A DNA stretch of 64,000 nucleotides, taken from NCBI GenBank assembly GCA_017617235.1, contig JAFZWQ010000031.1, forward strand, positions 30,425 to 94,424, in the 5' to 3' direction. Shown here one piece after another: positions 1-7,966 of this stretch. Within the stretch, counting starts at the first letter, position 1. Each line of letters begins with the position of its first letter. A program made the translations under genes and the position numbers. This stretch comes from Bacteroidaceae bacterium (GTDB lineage Bacteria > Bacteroidota > Bacteroidia > Bacteroidales > Bacteroidaceae). Below the pieces are notes generated by a model. That model was given only the letters and a program-made list of their open reading frames with translations, searched no databases and was not told the origin of the DNA.

Positions 1-1
1 C

Positions 2-550
2 GATGTGCGTTGTCCCGACCCGGAGACTGCTAATCGCATGGCCCAACTCATTAGCGAGGTAAAGGCCGAAGGCGACACCATAGGAGGCGTAATAGCCTGT
101 GTTGTGAAGGGTTGTCCCATAGGTTTGGGCGAGCCTGCCTTTGGCAAACTGCATGCCGAACTGGGGCACGCCATGCTCTCGATTAATGCCGCAAAGGGAT
201 TCGAATACGGTATGGGATTCGCTGGTGTCACAGAGCGTGGTTCCCAACAGAACGACATATTCATACCCGACGAGGACGGAGGAATCACCACACGCACCAA
301 CCACAGCGGCGGCATACAGGGCGGCATCTCGAACGGACAAGACATATACTTCCGCGTAGCCTTTAAACCCGTTGCCACCCTGCTGCGCGAACAGCAGACG
401 GTGAACATCGAAGGCGAAGCCACAACCCTGACAGCCCGTGGGCGTCACGATGCCTGCGTGTTGCCACGTGCAGTGCCCGTGGTGGAGGCAATGGCTGCCA
501 TCACCCTGCTCGACAATTACCTGCTGAACAAAACAACCCAGTTGATTTAA
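2..550 (+). CDS. aroC: Chorismate synthase, C-terminal part (truncated by window start)
   Basis: Chorismate synthase removes phosphate from 5-enolpyruvylshikimate-3-phosphate to make chorismate, the last common step of aromatic amino acid synthesis, using reduced FMN in the cytoplasm. The frame is open from the first bases and runs 182 codons, about half of the usual ~360-residue enzyme. Recognisable family stretches include [18 protein letters not shown], the region around [15 protein letters not shown], and [13 protein letters not shown] followed by the FKP segment, all part of the FMN and substrate site. The N-terminal half lies outside the window. The next gene starts 20 nt downstream on the same strand. 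Confidence 0.93.
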   Translation, partial: DVRCPDPETANRMAQLISEVKAEGDTIGGVIACVVKGCPIGLGEPAFGKLHAELGHAMLSINAAKGFEYGMGFAGVTERGSQQNDIFIPDEDGGITTRTNHSGGIQGGISNGQDIYFRVAFKPVATLLREQQTVNIEGEATTLTARGRHDACVLPRAVPVVEAMAAITLLDNYLLNKTTQLI

Positions 551-570
551 AGATTTTAGGATTTGATGCC

Positions 571-1413
571 ATGAAACGATTATTTCTCATTATCTCATTT
601 TCTCAATTTCTCATTTTCAATTTTGCTCACGCTCAGTATCTGAACAAGGCAGTCGAGATTTGGCCCAAAGAAGTGCCAGGAGAAACAGAAAAGAAAGACC
701 TGGTGTGGAGTGAGCGGCCTGGCGACGGACGTTGTTTCTTTGGTGTAACAAGTCCCACACTGGAGGCCTTTACCCCTGACGTTTCGAAGAGTAATGGCAA
801 AGCCGTTATCGTATGTCCAGGCGGAGGATACGGCATGTTGGCCTACGAGAAAGAAGGACAGGAAGTGGCGCAATGGTTGGCAGGACTGGGTTATAACGCC
901 TACGTGCTGGCCTATCGCGTTCCCAACAACCGTTTGGGTGCCCTGCAAGACATACAGCGAGCCATTCGTCTGGTACGTAGCAAAGGAGCCTCCCAGATAG
1001 GCGTTATCGGCTTTTCGGCTGGCGCCAGTCTCTCGTGCCGCGCTTGCACCCGTTGGAGCGAACCCGCCTACGAAGCGAATCCCAAGGATAAGGTGGACAC
1101 CCTGTCGTGCCGACCAGATTTCGGCATCCTCATCTACCCAGCCTATCTCGATGAAGGACCAAACCACACGCTCACCCCAGAACTTACCGTCACCAAGGAC
1201 ACCCCTCCCCTGTTCGTATTCGGAACAGAGGACGACGTGCGATACAGTGGTCCGTCCACACCCGTCATCATGCAAGCCATGCAACAGGCAGGTGCACCCA
1301 TAGAAGTACACTACCTCACGAAGGGTGGACACGGCTATGGAATGCGTCACGGAGCAGGACTCCTGTGGCCCGTTCTGGCCGCACAATGGCTTACAAACCC
1401 TCCCGTAAGATGA
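571..1413 (+). CDS. Secreted alpha/beta hydrolase (esterase-like)
   Basis: This 280-residue protein starts with a signal peptide (basic MKR, hydrophobic stretch to about residue 20, cleavage near AHA-Q), so it is exported. The body is an alpha/beta hydrolase: an oxyanion-hole region CPGGGYG near residue 88, the nucleophile elbow GFSAG near residue 150, an acidic loop FGTEDD near 215, and a late GGHGYG supplying the histidine. This pattern fits the BD-FAE or acetyl-xylan-esterase-like hydrolases common in Bacteroidota, which often remove acyl groups from plant polysaccharides. The substrate cannot be read from the sequence and no glycoside hydrolase lies next to it. It overlaps the following gene by an ATGA, which suggests translational coupling. 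Confidence 0.8.
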   Translation: MKRLFLIISFSQFLIFNFAHAQYLNKAVEIWPKEVPGETEKKDLVWSERPGDGRCFFGVTSPTLEAFTPDVSKSNGKAVIVCPGGGYGMLAYEKEGQEVAQWLAGLGYNAYVLAYRVPNNRLGALQDIQRAIRLVRSKGASQIGVIGFSAGASLSCRACTRWSEPAYEANPKDKVDTLSCRPDFGILIYPAYLDEGPNHTLTPELTVTKDTPPLFVFGTEDDVRYSGPSTPVIMQAMQQAGAPIEVHYLTKGGHGYGMRHGAGLLWPVLAAQWLTNPPVR

Positions 1414-1721
1414 ATGTCAAAGAGGCACAGGAGTTTCAGAAGGCTGTGCTGGACATTGTCAGTCAGATACCACGCGGACGGGTCACAACCTATGGCACCA
1501 TAGCCGCATTAGCAGGGTGGCCAGACCACTCACGCATGGTGGGACACATCCTACGTTATACTGTCGAAGCCGCAAAGCTACCCTGTCATCGTGTCGTGAA
1601 TGCAGCAGGGCGCACAGCCCCCGGCTGGTTACAACACCGTCCCCTGCTCGAAGCCGAGGGTGTCCACTTTCTCCCCAATGGCCACGCGGACATCAAACAA
1701 CATCTTTGGCTGTTAGAATAA
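1410..1721 (+). CDS. Short MGMT-like (alkyltransferase-domain) protein
   Basis: A 103-residue protein consisting only of the DNA-binding, active-site domain of O6-alkylguanine-DNA alkyltransferases. It has the helix-turn-helix segment RVTTYGTIAALAG and the active-site box PCHRVV. The cysteine is present, whereas the non-catalytic alkyltransferase-like (ATL) proteins usually have tryptophan there. The end, with LLEAEGV, resembles ATLs of similar length. It therefore either repairs alkylated guanine or flags it for excision repair. I chose the ATG at 1410 because it overlaps the hydrolase stop codon (ATGA); in-frame starts at 1365 and 1386 would overlap further. In the ancestral order it faced yraN convergently. 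Confidence 0.75.
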   Translation: MNVKEAQEFQKAVLDIVSQIPRGRVTTYGTIAALAGWPDHSRMVGHILRYTVEAAKLPCHRVVNAAGRTAPGWLQHRPLLEAEGVHFLPNGHADIKQHLWLLE

Positions 1722-1730
1722 ATACGGATT

Positions 1731-1781
1731 GAAATACTATATCAGGCGGACGTCCTCGATGTGCTGGATTTCGGGCTCTGT
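1731..1781. repeat. Left copy of 51-bp direct repeat (3' end of yraN)
   Basis: These 51 bp are identical to 14903-14953. Read on the reverse strand they encode the last codons of yraN (PEIQHIEDVRLI then a stop at 1737-1739). No start or N-terminal part of yraN is present here, so this copy is a gene fragment. Together the two copies bracket the type I restriction-modification island. Confidence 0.9.
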
Positions 1782-1821
1782 CGGCATTTTTTATTCCCTT
1801 TATTAATTAATTGAGTATTTG

Positions 1822-1853
1822 TTTGCAGATGTAAGATATTATATCTACATTTG
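1822..1853 (+). promoter_or_regulatory. Promoter of the type I RM operon
   Basis: TTTG at 1822-1825, a 20-nt spacer, then TACATTTG at 1846-1853 match the Bacteroidota sigma-ABfr pattern exactly. Transcription should start near 1858-1860, on top of the first ATG of the next gene, so the mRNA would be leaderless or translation begins at the later ATG (1894). Confidence 0.75.
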
Positions 1854-1857
1854 CAGC

Positions 1858-2439
1858 ATGAACACATCGAGTAACTCAATTACTAAAGAAAAAATGAGCT
1901 TAAAAAGGCTTGCAAACATACAATCGGGGGTTTACATAAAGGGGACCCCCACAGGAAACGTTGCCTGTTTGCAGGTCAAGGACATCATTCTGTCTTCTCC
2001 AGAGAAGACGGCTATCCACGTAGAGTTTTCACCAAAGATTGAAAACTATATTCTTCGCAAAGGTGATTTGCTGTTTGCCGGAAAGGGCACTACGTACTTG
2101 TGTCAAGTATTTAACTTCGACATCCTGGCAATTCCTTCTACCACATTGTACGCTATTCGACTACGGACAAACAAAGTTTCTCCAGAATATCTGTGCTGGT
2201 ATATGAATCATCCCAAGGTTAGGGCTATGGTTAAATCGGCACAAGTAGGGACAGGCTCTCCTTTGATTCACAAATCGACATTGGAGAATTTGGAAATCAT
2301 TGTTCCCGACAGAGAGACACAACAACAGATCGTAGAGTTAGCCAACTTACAAAAGCGGGAGGCTTATCTTATTAACCAAATAATGGAAAGGAAAACACAA
2401 ATCACCAATCAGATACTTATTAATGAATTAAATAAATAA
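1858..2439 (+). CDS. Half-size type I specificity subunit (single TRD)
   Basis: This 193-residue protein resembles one half of an HsdS subunit: an N-terminal target recognition domain beginning LKRLANIQSGVYIKG, the region LLFAGKGTTYLC, and the closing IIVPDRETQQQIVELANLQ segment followed by a helical spacer. Full HsdS proteins carry two such units; half-size versions can pair to form a symmetric reader. It sits directly before hsdM (5 nt gap), while a full-length hsdS lies two genes later. The start may be 1858 or 1894; the promoter predicts RNA beginning at about 1858, and the second ATG would then have a normal leader. It either gives the methylase a second specificity or helps assembly. 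Confidence 0.75.
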   Translation: MNTSSNSITKEKMSLKRLANIQSGVYIKGTPTGNVACLQVKDIILSSPEKTAIHVEFSPKIENYILRKGDLLFAGKGTTYLCQVFNFDILAIPSTTLYAIRLRTNKVSPEYLCWYMNHPKVRAMVKSAQVGTGSPLIHKSTLENLEIIVPDRETQQQIVELANLQKREAYLINQIMERKTQITNQILINELNK

Positions 2440-2444
2440 CAGAT

Positions 2445-3974
2445 ATGGATACGACAAAAATTAGTCAGGAGGACATTAACCGCACCGTATGGAAGGCCTG
2501 CGATACGTTTCGAGGAGTGATTGACCCCAGCCAGTACAAAGACTATATTCTTACGATGTTGTTCTTGAAGTATGTGAGCGATGTCTACAAGTCGAAACTG
2601 AGCGACTATCTTATTAAATATAATGGTGACAAGGAGCGTGCTGAACGTGCCATGCGGCATGAACGTTTTGTCGTGCCAGAGAGAAGTTCGTTTGATTTCC
2701 TTTATGATAATAGGAATGCCACCAATATCGGAGAACTGATTGATGAGGCATTGGCAGACCTTGAGGATGCCAATCGTGAGAAGATGAGCAGCGAGGACGG
2801 TAGCAGTATCTTCCGCAATATTAGTTTCAATAGTGCCAACTTGGGTGAACCGAAAGAGAAGAATGCCCGTCTGAAGAACCTGTTGCAAGACTTTCGCGAG
2901 TTGGATTTGGACGAATCGCATTTGGAGAACAACGATATCATCGGTGATGCCTACATGTATCTTGTTTCTACCTTTGCAGGAGAGGCAGGCAAAAAAGCTG
3001 GAGACTTCTTCACGCCAGCAGAGGTTTCTACCCTATTGGCAAAACTGACGAAAAGTAAGCCTGGCGCTCGTATCTGTGATGTTACATGCGGTTCTGGCTC
3101 ATTGTTGATTAAGGCGGGCAAGGAAGTAGAGAACAAAAATTTCTCACTCTATGGTCAGGAAGTGAACGGCAGCACATGGGCGCTCGCCATGATGAACATG
3201 TTCCTACATGGTTTCGACAATGCTGTCATTCGTTGGGGTGACACATTGCGTAATCCTAAACTGAAGGTCAACGACAAACTCATGAAGTTTGATACTGTGG
3301 TGGCCAATCCCCCTTTCTCTCTCGATAAGTGGGGAGCCGAGGATGCTGCCAGCGACCCCTATAACCGTTTCTGGCGTGGCATCCCTCCCAAGAGCAAGGG
3401 CGACTGGGCTTTCATCAGTCACATGTTGGAGGTGGCTGACGACAATACGGGCAAGGTGGGTGTCATCATTCCTCATGGTGTCCTCTTCCGTGGAGGCAGC
3501 GAGGGAAAGATACGTCAGTACATCTTAGAGAACGAACATACTTTGGAAGCAGTTATTGGCCTGCCTGCCAACCTATTCTATGGTACTGGCATTCCTGCCG
3601 CTATTGCCATCTTCCGTAAGGGCCGCAACTCCGAAAACGTGTTGTTCATCGACGCCAGCCGTGAGTATGAGAATGGCAAGAACCAGAACAAACTGCGCCC
3701 GCAGGATATAGAGCATATCGTCACCACTTATCGCAAGTTCGCTGATGGAGAGTTTGCTCCTGGTGTAGCCGAAGACAAATATGCCTTTGTTGCCACCCCT
3801 GATGACATCCGAGAGAATGACTTCAACCTCAATATCCCCCGTTATGTTGATACATACGAGGAAGAAGCCGAGATTGACATCCCTGCTGTTCAGAAGGAAA
3901 TAGAGCAGCTAGAAACTGAACTTGCAGAAGTGCAGGTGAAGATGAAAGAGTATTTAAAGCAATTAGGTTATTAA
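2445..3974 (+). CDS. hsdM: Type I restriction-modification methyltransferase subunit
   Basis: HsdM methylates adenine in the sequence chosen by HsdS and forms the methylase (M2S) and, with HsdR, the restriction enzyme. The 509-residue protein has the N-terminal helical HsdM domain (WKACDTFRGVIDPSQYKDYIL), FTPAEVS near residue 188, the AdoMet-binding motif DVTCGSGSLLI near 212, and the catalytic NPPF near 288. The length is normal and all key motifs are intact. It is the second gene of the operon driven from about 1850; the next gene follows after 19 nt and encodes a membrane protein rather than the expected hsdS. Confidence 0.96.
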   Translation: MDTTKISQEDINRTVWKACDTFRGVIDPSQYKDYILTMLFLKYVSDVYKSKLSDYLIKYNGDKERAERAMRHERFVVPERSSFDFLYDNRNATNIGELIDEALADLEDANREKMSSEDGSSIFRNISFNSANLGEPKEKNARLKNLLQDFRELDLDESHLENNDIIGDAYMYLVSTFAGEAGKKAGDFFTPAEVSTLLAKLTKSKPGARICDVTCGSGSLLIKAGKEVENKNFSLYGQEVNGSTWALAMMNMFLHGFDNAVIRWGDTLRNPKLKVNDKLMKFDTVVANPPFSLDKWGAEDAASDPYNRFWRGIPPKSKGDWAFISHMLEVADDNTGKVGVIIPHGVLFRGGSEGKIRQYILENEHTLEAVIGLPANLFYGTGIPAAIAIFRKGRNSENVLFIDASREYENGKNQNKLRPQDIEHIVTTYRKFADGEFAPGVAEDKYAFVATPDDIRENDFNLNIPRYVDTYEEEAEIDIPAVQKEIEQLETELAEVQVKMKEYLKQLGY

Positions 3975-3993
3975 CACAAAGTGGATTTACGAA

Positions 3994-5007
3994 ATGCAAA
4001 ATCTAATTATTAATTTCTTGTCCAATTATACATTGAGTATTGCAATGGTTCACTTCATTGCTGCTGTTGTTTTGTTTTACTTAGTCAACTGGGTTGGTGC
4101 TCGTTCAATATCTGTCGGTTATATGCAGATGTCTATTATCGCAAAAGAAGAAACAGCGCCAGCGTTTAATTTTCTATTCAAGGTACTTTCTCCTATAGTT
4201 TTTCTTATCCTGTTTATTGTAGTCGTCCAAACACTTAATCACAAAGAATTCGTTCAAGCAAGTTATCTAATTGTAGTATATTATTGGTTATTTCGTACAT
4301 TCGTCATTATACTTTTAGGGCGTAGAAGATTGACAAATTGGAAATTGCACTTTATATACTGGGTGGTATCTATTGTTCTGTCAATCTGGATTTATTCTCT
4401 TGTTGAACAGGTAGATAAACTTTTACCTACTCCTCGCTCTCTATTAGATCAGATGTGGATACTGATAATCATGTTTCTCTATAGTGTGTTTAACAACATT
4501 GAACTCTCACGTGCTGGAATACTAAAACGAAAAGAGGATTATATCTGTCACCAGTATGCTTATTTCAAAAAGAAATACGGTGTTATTATATCAAAGCATT
4601 GTGAAAACGATTTTTATGAAGTGGCTACTTATTCTATCTTGATATGTGAGAATTTTAACCGCCCCACGATTGTTCGTTGGGTTGAGTATTTACGTTTCTT
4701 TTTAACCCGAACACCTCATACATTAGGCGTAATGCAGGTACGCACGAATAAATATATCAATGATGGTAAATCCATAGTTAAAGCCATTGATATTATAAAA
4801 CAGGCGGGCTTAAAACATAAGCAAAAGGTAGCGACAGAGAAAAATGAATATAGTTATGATTCTCCTAATTCTGCGCTCTACGAAATAGCTGGATGCTACA
4901 ATTGCAACAACGTGGACTATCAGTCTGAAGTTTGCAGTATCTATGAAACGGTAAAAGAAAATTATGACTATGTTGAAAGAGACTATGAAAGCATTGTTGT
5001 AGTGTAG
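3994..5007 (+). CDS. Membrane protein of unknown function inside the RM operon
   Basis: I do not recognise this 337-residue protein. The first 170 residues contain about five hydrophobic segments (roughly 14-34, 58-81, 87-110, 116-138 and 148-170). The rest is a soluble, probably cytoplasmic domain of about 165 residues with a late CYNCNN motif. It lies between hsdM and the full hsdS with short spacers (19 and 44 nt) on the same strand, so it should be co-transcribed with the restriction system. Base composition is AT-richer than hsdM and hsdR, as in the other embedded genes, which suggests a separate origin. A membrane protein is not a normal part of a type I enzyme; a role as a defence effector or anchor is possible but unproven. 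Confidence 0.8.
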   Translation: MQNLIINFLSNYTLSIAMVHFIAAVVLFYLVNWVGARSISVGYMQMSIIAKEETAPAFNFLFKVLSPIVFLILFIVVVQTLNHKEFVQASYLIVVYYWLFRTFVIILLGRRRLTNWKLHFIYWVVSIVLSIWIYSLVEQVDKLLPTPRSLLDQMWILIIMFLYSVFNNIELSRAGILKRKEDYICHQYAYFKKKYGVIISKHCENDFYEVATYSILICENFNRPTIVRWVEYLRFFLTRTPHTLGVMQVRTNKYINDGKSIVKAIDIIKQAGLKHKQKVATEKNEYSYDSPNSALYEIAGCYNCNNVDYQSEVCSIYETVKENYDYVERDYESIVVV

Positions 5008-5051
5008 TGGAATGACGGTATGAGTATTAGACAAAATATAGTGTAAATAAA

Positions 5052-6287
5052 ATGAATAAAGAAAGGGTTATACCACAAGGCTATAAAGACTCTCCACTTG
5101 GTATCATTCCAAAGGAATGGGAAGTGAAGAGGTTGGGAGACTATGTTACTATAACAAGTGGGGAGAGTCCGTCATTATATGAATTAAGGGAAACAGGGTT
5201 ATACCCTTATGTCAAAGTTGAAGACTTGAATAACTGTTCAAAATATCAAATTGAAAGCAGAGAGTATTCTAATGACACTAGAAATATCATACCGAAAGGA
5301 AGTATTATTTTTCCGAAGAGAGGTGCTGCGATTCTAAACAATAAAGTACGGATAGCACAGACAGATATTCTTATGGATAGTAATATGATGGCAATTACTG
5401 TAAAAGATAGCTGTCTTGATTATGAGTTTCTATATTATACGATTATTAGAGAGCAATTATACAAAATTGCTGATACTTCTACTATACCACAAATAAATAA
5501 TAAACACATTATACCATATCGCTTTTGTTTGCCATTAATGGACGAACAAAAGAATATTGTATCTTTATTGATAACATGGGATGTTGCCATAGAGAAACAA
5601 TCTAAATTGATTGAAAAACTCACTTTGCGCAAACGTGCATTGATGCAGCAACTCCTCACTGGCAAGAAACGTCTGCCAGGATTTAGTGAGGATTGGAAAG
5701 AAGTAAAATTGGGAGAATTTGGGACTTTTTTCAAAGGTGGCGGTGTTCCAAAAGACAAGATAATTGGAGAAGGACATAAATGCTTAACATACGGAGACCT
5801 TTACACTAAATATGATTTCGTAATTTCTGACGTACAATCTTATATTGACGATGAAACGGCAAATGAAAGTACGGAAATCCAATATGGTGACATTTGCTTT
5901 GCTGGCTCAGGTGAAACCAAAGAGGAGATAGGCAAATGCGCTACATTTATCGATGGAGAATATGGTTATGCTGGAGGAGATATTATCGTATATAGAGCAA
6001 AGGGTGTAAACCCTATCACGCTTTCGTATATTCTTAACTCTGATAATGTCATTAGACAAAAAAGCAATATGGGGCAAGGACATTCTGTTGTACACATTTA
6101 TCCATACCAACTGGAGAAAATCTCAATAAAACTGCCTCCTAAGGAGGAGCAAGATGCTATTGCTTCTATTCTTATGAAAGCAGACAAAGAAATAGGACTC
6201 GCCAATGAGGAACTAACAAACCTAGAATCTCAAAAGCGAGGCTTAATGCAGCAATTATTAACTGGTAAAAAAAGAGTAATAGGATAA
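5052..6287 (+). CDS. hsdS: Type I restriction-modification specificity subunit (two TRDs)
   Basis: HsdS chooses the bipartite DNA target for the HsdM/HsdR complex. This 411-residue protein has the classical layout: TRD1 starting GIIPKEWEVKRLGDYV, a first conserved helical region ending RKRALMQQLLTGKKRL near residue 208, TRD2 starting with EDWKEVKLGEFGTFFKGG, and a second conserved region ending LMQQLLTGKKR at the C-terminus. The two conserved regions are direct repeats at protein level but differ at many synonymous sites. Both TRDs are AT-rich, as expected for horizontally exchanged recognition domains. It is followed after 2 nt by the next gene. Confidence 0.94.
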   Translation: MNKERVIPQGYKDSPLGIIPKEWEVKRLGDYVTITSGESPSLYELRETGLYPYVKVEDLNNCSKYQIESREYSNDTRNIIPKGSIIFPKRGAAILNNKVRIAQTDILMDSNMMAITVKDSCLDYEFLYYTIIREQLYKIADTSTIPQINNKHIIPYRFCLPLMDEQKNIVSLLITWDVAIEKQSKLIEKLTLRKRALMQQLLTGKKRLPGFSEDWKEVKLGEFGTFFKGGGVPKDKIIGEGHKCLTYGDLYTKYDFVISDVQSYIDDETANESTEIQYGDICFAGSGETKEEIGKCATFIDGEYGYAGGDIIVYRAKGVNPITLSYILNSDNVIRQKSNMGQGHSVVHIYPYQLEKISIKLPPKEEQDAIASILMKADKEIGLANEELTNLESQKRGLMQQLLTGKKRVIG

Positions 6288-6289
6288 GT

Positions 6290-7078
6290 ATGGAATCAAA
6301 TATCGCAAAATATCAAAAGGATATTGAGTCTCTATCCCAAAGAGGTCGTCTGCTTTTATTTGGTTTGTATAATGAATTAGGGAAAGAATATAAAATTCCC
6401 AATAATGTGCCAGAAAAAGAAAAAACGCTCTTCAAATCACTTACTTTCATAGACAAATACAATTCATGGTACAACGAGGCTTTAATTGTTGTTAAGCAAT
6501 TAATGCCTGAAAGACTTATTGATTTTATTTCTTATTATAAAATAGAGAAGAGGAAAGATATTGATTATGAGACATACACAATCAGTGATTATCTTATCAA
6601 TCTTAGAGTAACTCAAGGTGCCCGTGTATTAGTTGACACTTCTTCTGTTCTCAATAAGTATACCCAGCAATATTTTATAGTAGAGTCATTAAAAGATAGA
6701 TTCTCAAGTTCTCTATATAACATCAAACAGTTATTGCAAGCTGATTTATTTGATTCAGAGATAGATGCTGCAAGAGAATTATGTAAGAAAGGTTTTTATA
6801 GAGCATCTGGTGCAATTTATGGTGTTGTCATCGAGAAACACCTGAGTGAAATATGCACACAAAGAGAAATTAAAGTCAGTAAAAAGAATCCCGCAATAAA
6901 TGACTACAATCAGTTATTAAAAGATAATGATGTGATAGACACCCCAACATGGCGATATATTCAGAGGCTTGGAGACCTTCGAAACTTATGTGACCATAAG
7001 AAAGCAGAAGAACCAACAGAAAATAATATTAAAGATTTGATAGAAGGTACGGATAAAGTAATAAAGACAGTTTATTGA
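6290..7078 (+). CDS. Hypothetical protein with HEPN-like C-terminal region
   Basis: A 262-residue soluble protein with no clear family in its N-terminal half. The C-terminal third (from about residue 165, RELCKKGFYRASGAIYGVVIE, to WRYIQRLGDLRNLCDHKK) reads like DUF4145 or HEPN-type helical domains. It includes an R-N-x3-H stretch (RNLCDH) that fits the Rx4-6H signature of HEPN RNases. HEPN proteins are frequent toxins or effectors in defence loci. The gene begins 2 nt after hsdS and is followed after 6 nt by a membrane protein, so the two are tightly linked. The HEPN assignment rests on a short motif and secondary-structure impression only. Confidence 0.6.
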   Translation: MESNIAKYQKDIESLSQRGRLLLFGLYNELGKEYKIPNNVPEKEKTLFKSLTFIDKYNSWYNEALIVVKQLMPERLIDFISYYKIEKRKDIDYETYTISDYLINLRVTQGARVLVDTSSVLNKYTQQYFIVESLKDRFSSSLYNIKQLLQADLFDSEIDAARELCKKGFYRASGAIYGVVIEKHLSEICTQREIKVSKKNPAINDYNQLLKDNDVIDTPTWRYIQRLGDLRNLCDHKKAEEPTENNIKDLIEGTDKVIKTVY

Positions 7079-7084
7079 TTTGCA

Positions 7085-7966
7085 ATGAGTCTTGGCACAT
7101 TTATAATAGACTTCTTCACATCAAGGGAATGGGCATCCATTACTCTGATTGCATTATTTGTCCTTCTGTCAGCAAGGGCAAAAAGTGTTAGAGGAAGTAT
7201 ATTAGGAGTCGTAAAAGCATTCTTCCATTGGAAGATACTCCTGCCTATTATTTGTGCCCAGATATATTTATCCATATTTGCATACGCTCTCTATAAATAT
7301 GGTTTGTGGAATACAACAATCTTACGAGAGACAATATTCTTTTTGTTCTACACAAGCATAGCACTTATAATTAAGTATAACAATAACGATGACCGTATCA
7401 CAAGCATCAAGGGGATTGTTGAAGATACAGTAAAGGCAACACTGGTCATAGAGTTTTACCTTAACATTCATACCTTTTCATATGGAGTTGAATTAACCAT
7501 TCAGTTCCTTCTTTGTATTTTATATTTAATGGGGACATTTAATAAAAGAGATACAAAAGAATTGCAGAAAGTAGATGGTTGCACTCAAACTATATTCTAT
7601 TGTCTCTCAATATATTTATTAACCTACAGTATTTACATGTCCATAAACCAATGGAGGGAGAATTTTATGCCACAAAATGTCATATCGCTATTATTCCCTA
7701 TTGTAGCAACAATAGCATATTGGCCCTTTTTTTATCTATTCTCGGTTATAAAAGCTTATGAAGAATGGTTTGTTAGAATGAGGTTTGCGTCAAACAAAGA
7801 AGAATATGGGTTTAGAAAGAAACAAGTCTTTAAAACCTGTAGAATAAATTTGGGCATGATTAATTTTGTGAGTAAAGACTTTCATGTATATATACCACAA
7901 ACACAAGAACAGTTCGTGGAAGACTTAATTAAATCGGTTGAGAAATACAAAACAAAGAAAATATGA
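7085..7966 (+). CDS. Second membrane protein of unknown function inside the RM operon
   Basis: A 293-residue protein with about six hydrophobic segments (near residues 14-32, 47-70, 77-98, 140-158, 172-195 and 205-235) and a basic cytoplasmic tail ending in KYKTKKI. I do not recognise the family. It is not obviously similar to the membrane protein at 3994-5007 beyond general layout. It starts 6 nt after the HEPN-like gene and its stop codon overlaps the ATG of the AlbA_2 gene by 4 nt (ATGA), so it is translationally coupled on both sides. A HEPN-like protein paired with a membrane protein is an arrangement seen in abortive-infection systems; here that is inference. Confidence 0.75.
   Translation: MSLGTFIIDFFTSREWASITLIALFVLLSARAKSVRGSILGVVKAFFHWKILLPIICAQIYLSIFAYALYKYGLWNTTILRETIFFLFYTSIALIIKYNNNDDRITSIKGIVEDTVKATLVIEFYLNIHTFSYGVELTIQFLLCILYLMGTFNKRDTKELQKVDGCTQTIFYCLSIYLLTYSIYMSINQWRENFMPQNVISLLFPIVATIAYWPFFYLFSVIKAYEEWFVRMRFASNKEEYGFRKKQVFKTCRINLGMINFVSKDFHVYIPQTQEQFVEDLIKSVEKYKTKKI

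Noticed and set aside
595-1386. 263-codon reverse frame opposite the secreted hydrolase.
   Set aside because: The forward gene has a signal peptide and a full set of hydrolase motifs; the reverse frame has none.
5640-6275. Repeated LMQQLLTGKK coding segments in hsdS as shufflon recombination sites.
   Set aside because: The two DNA copies differ at many synonymous positions, are in direct orientation within one gene, and no recombinase or silent hsdS copies lie nearby.
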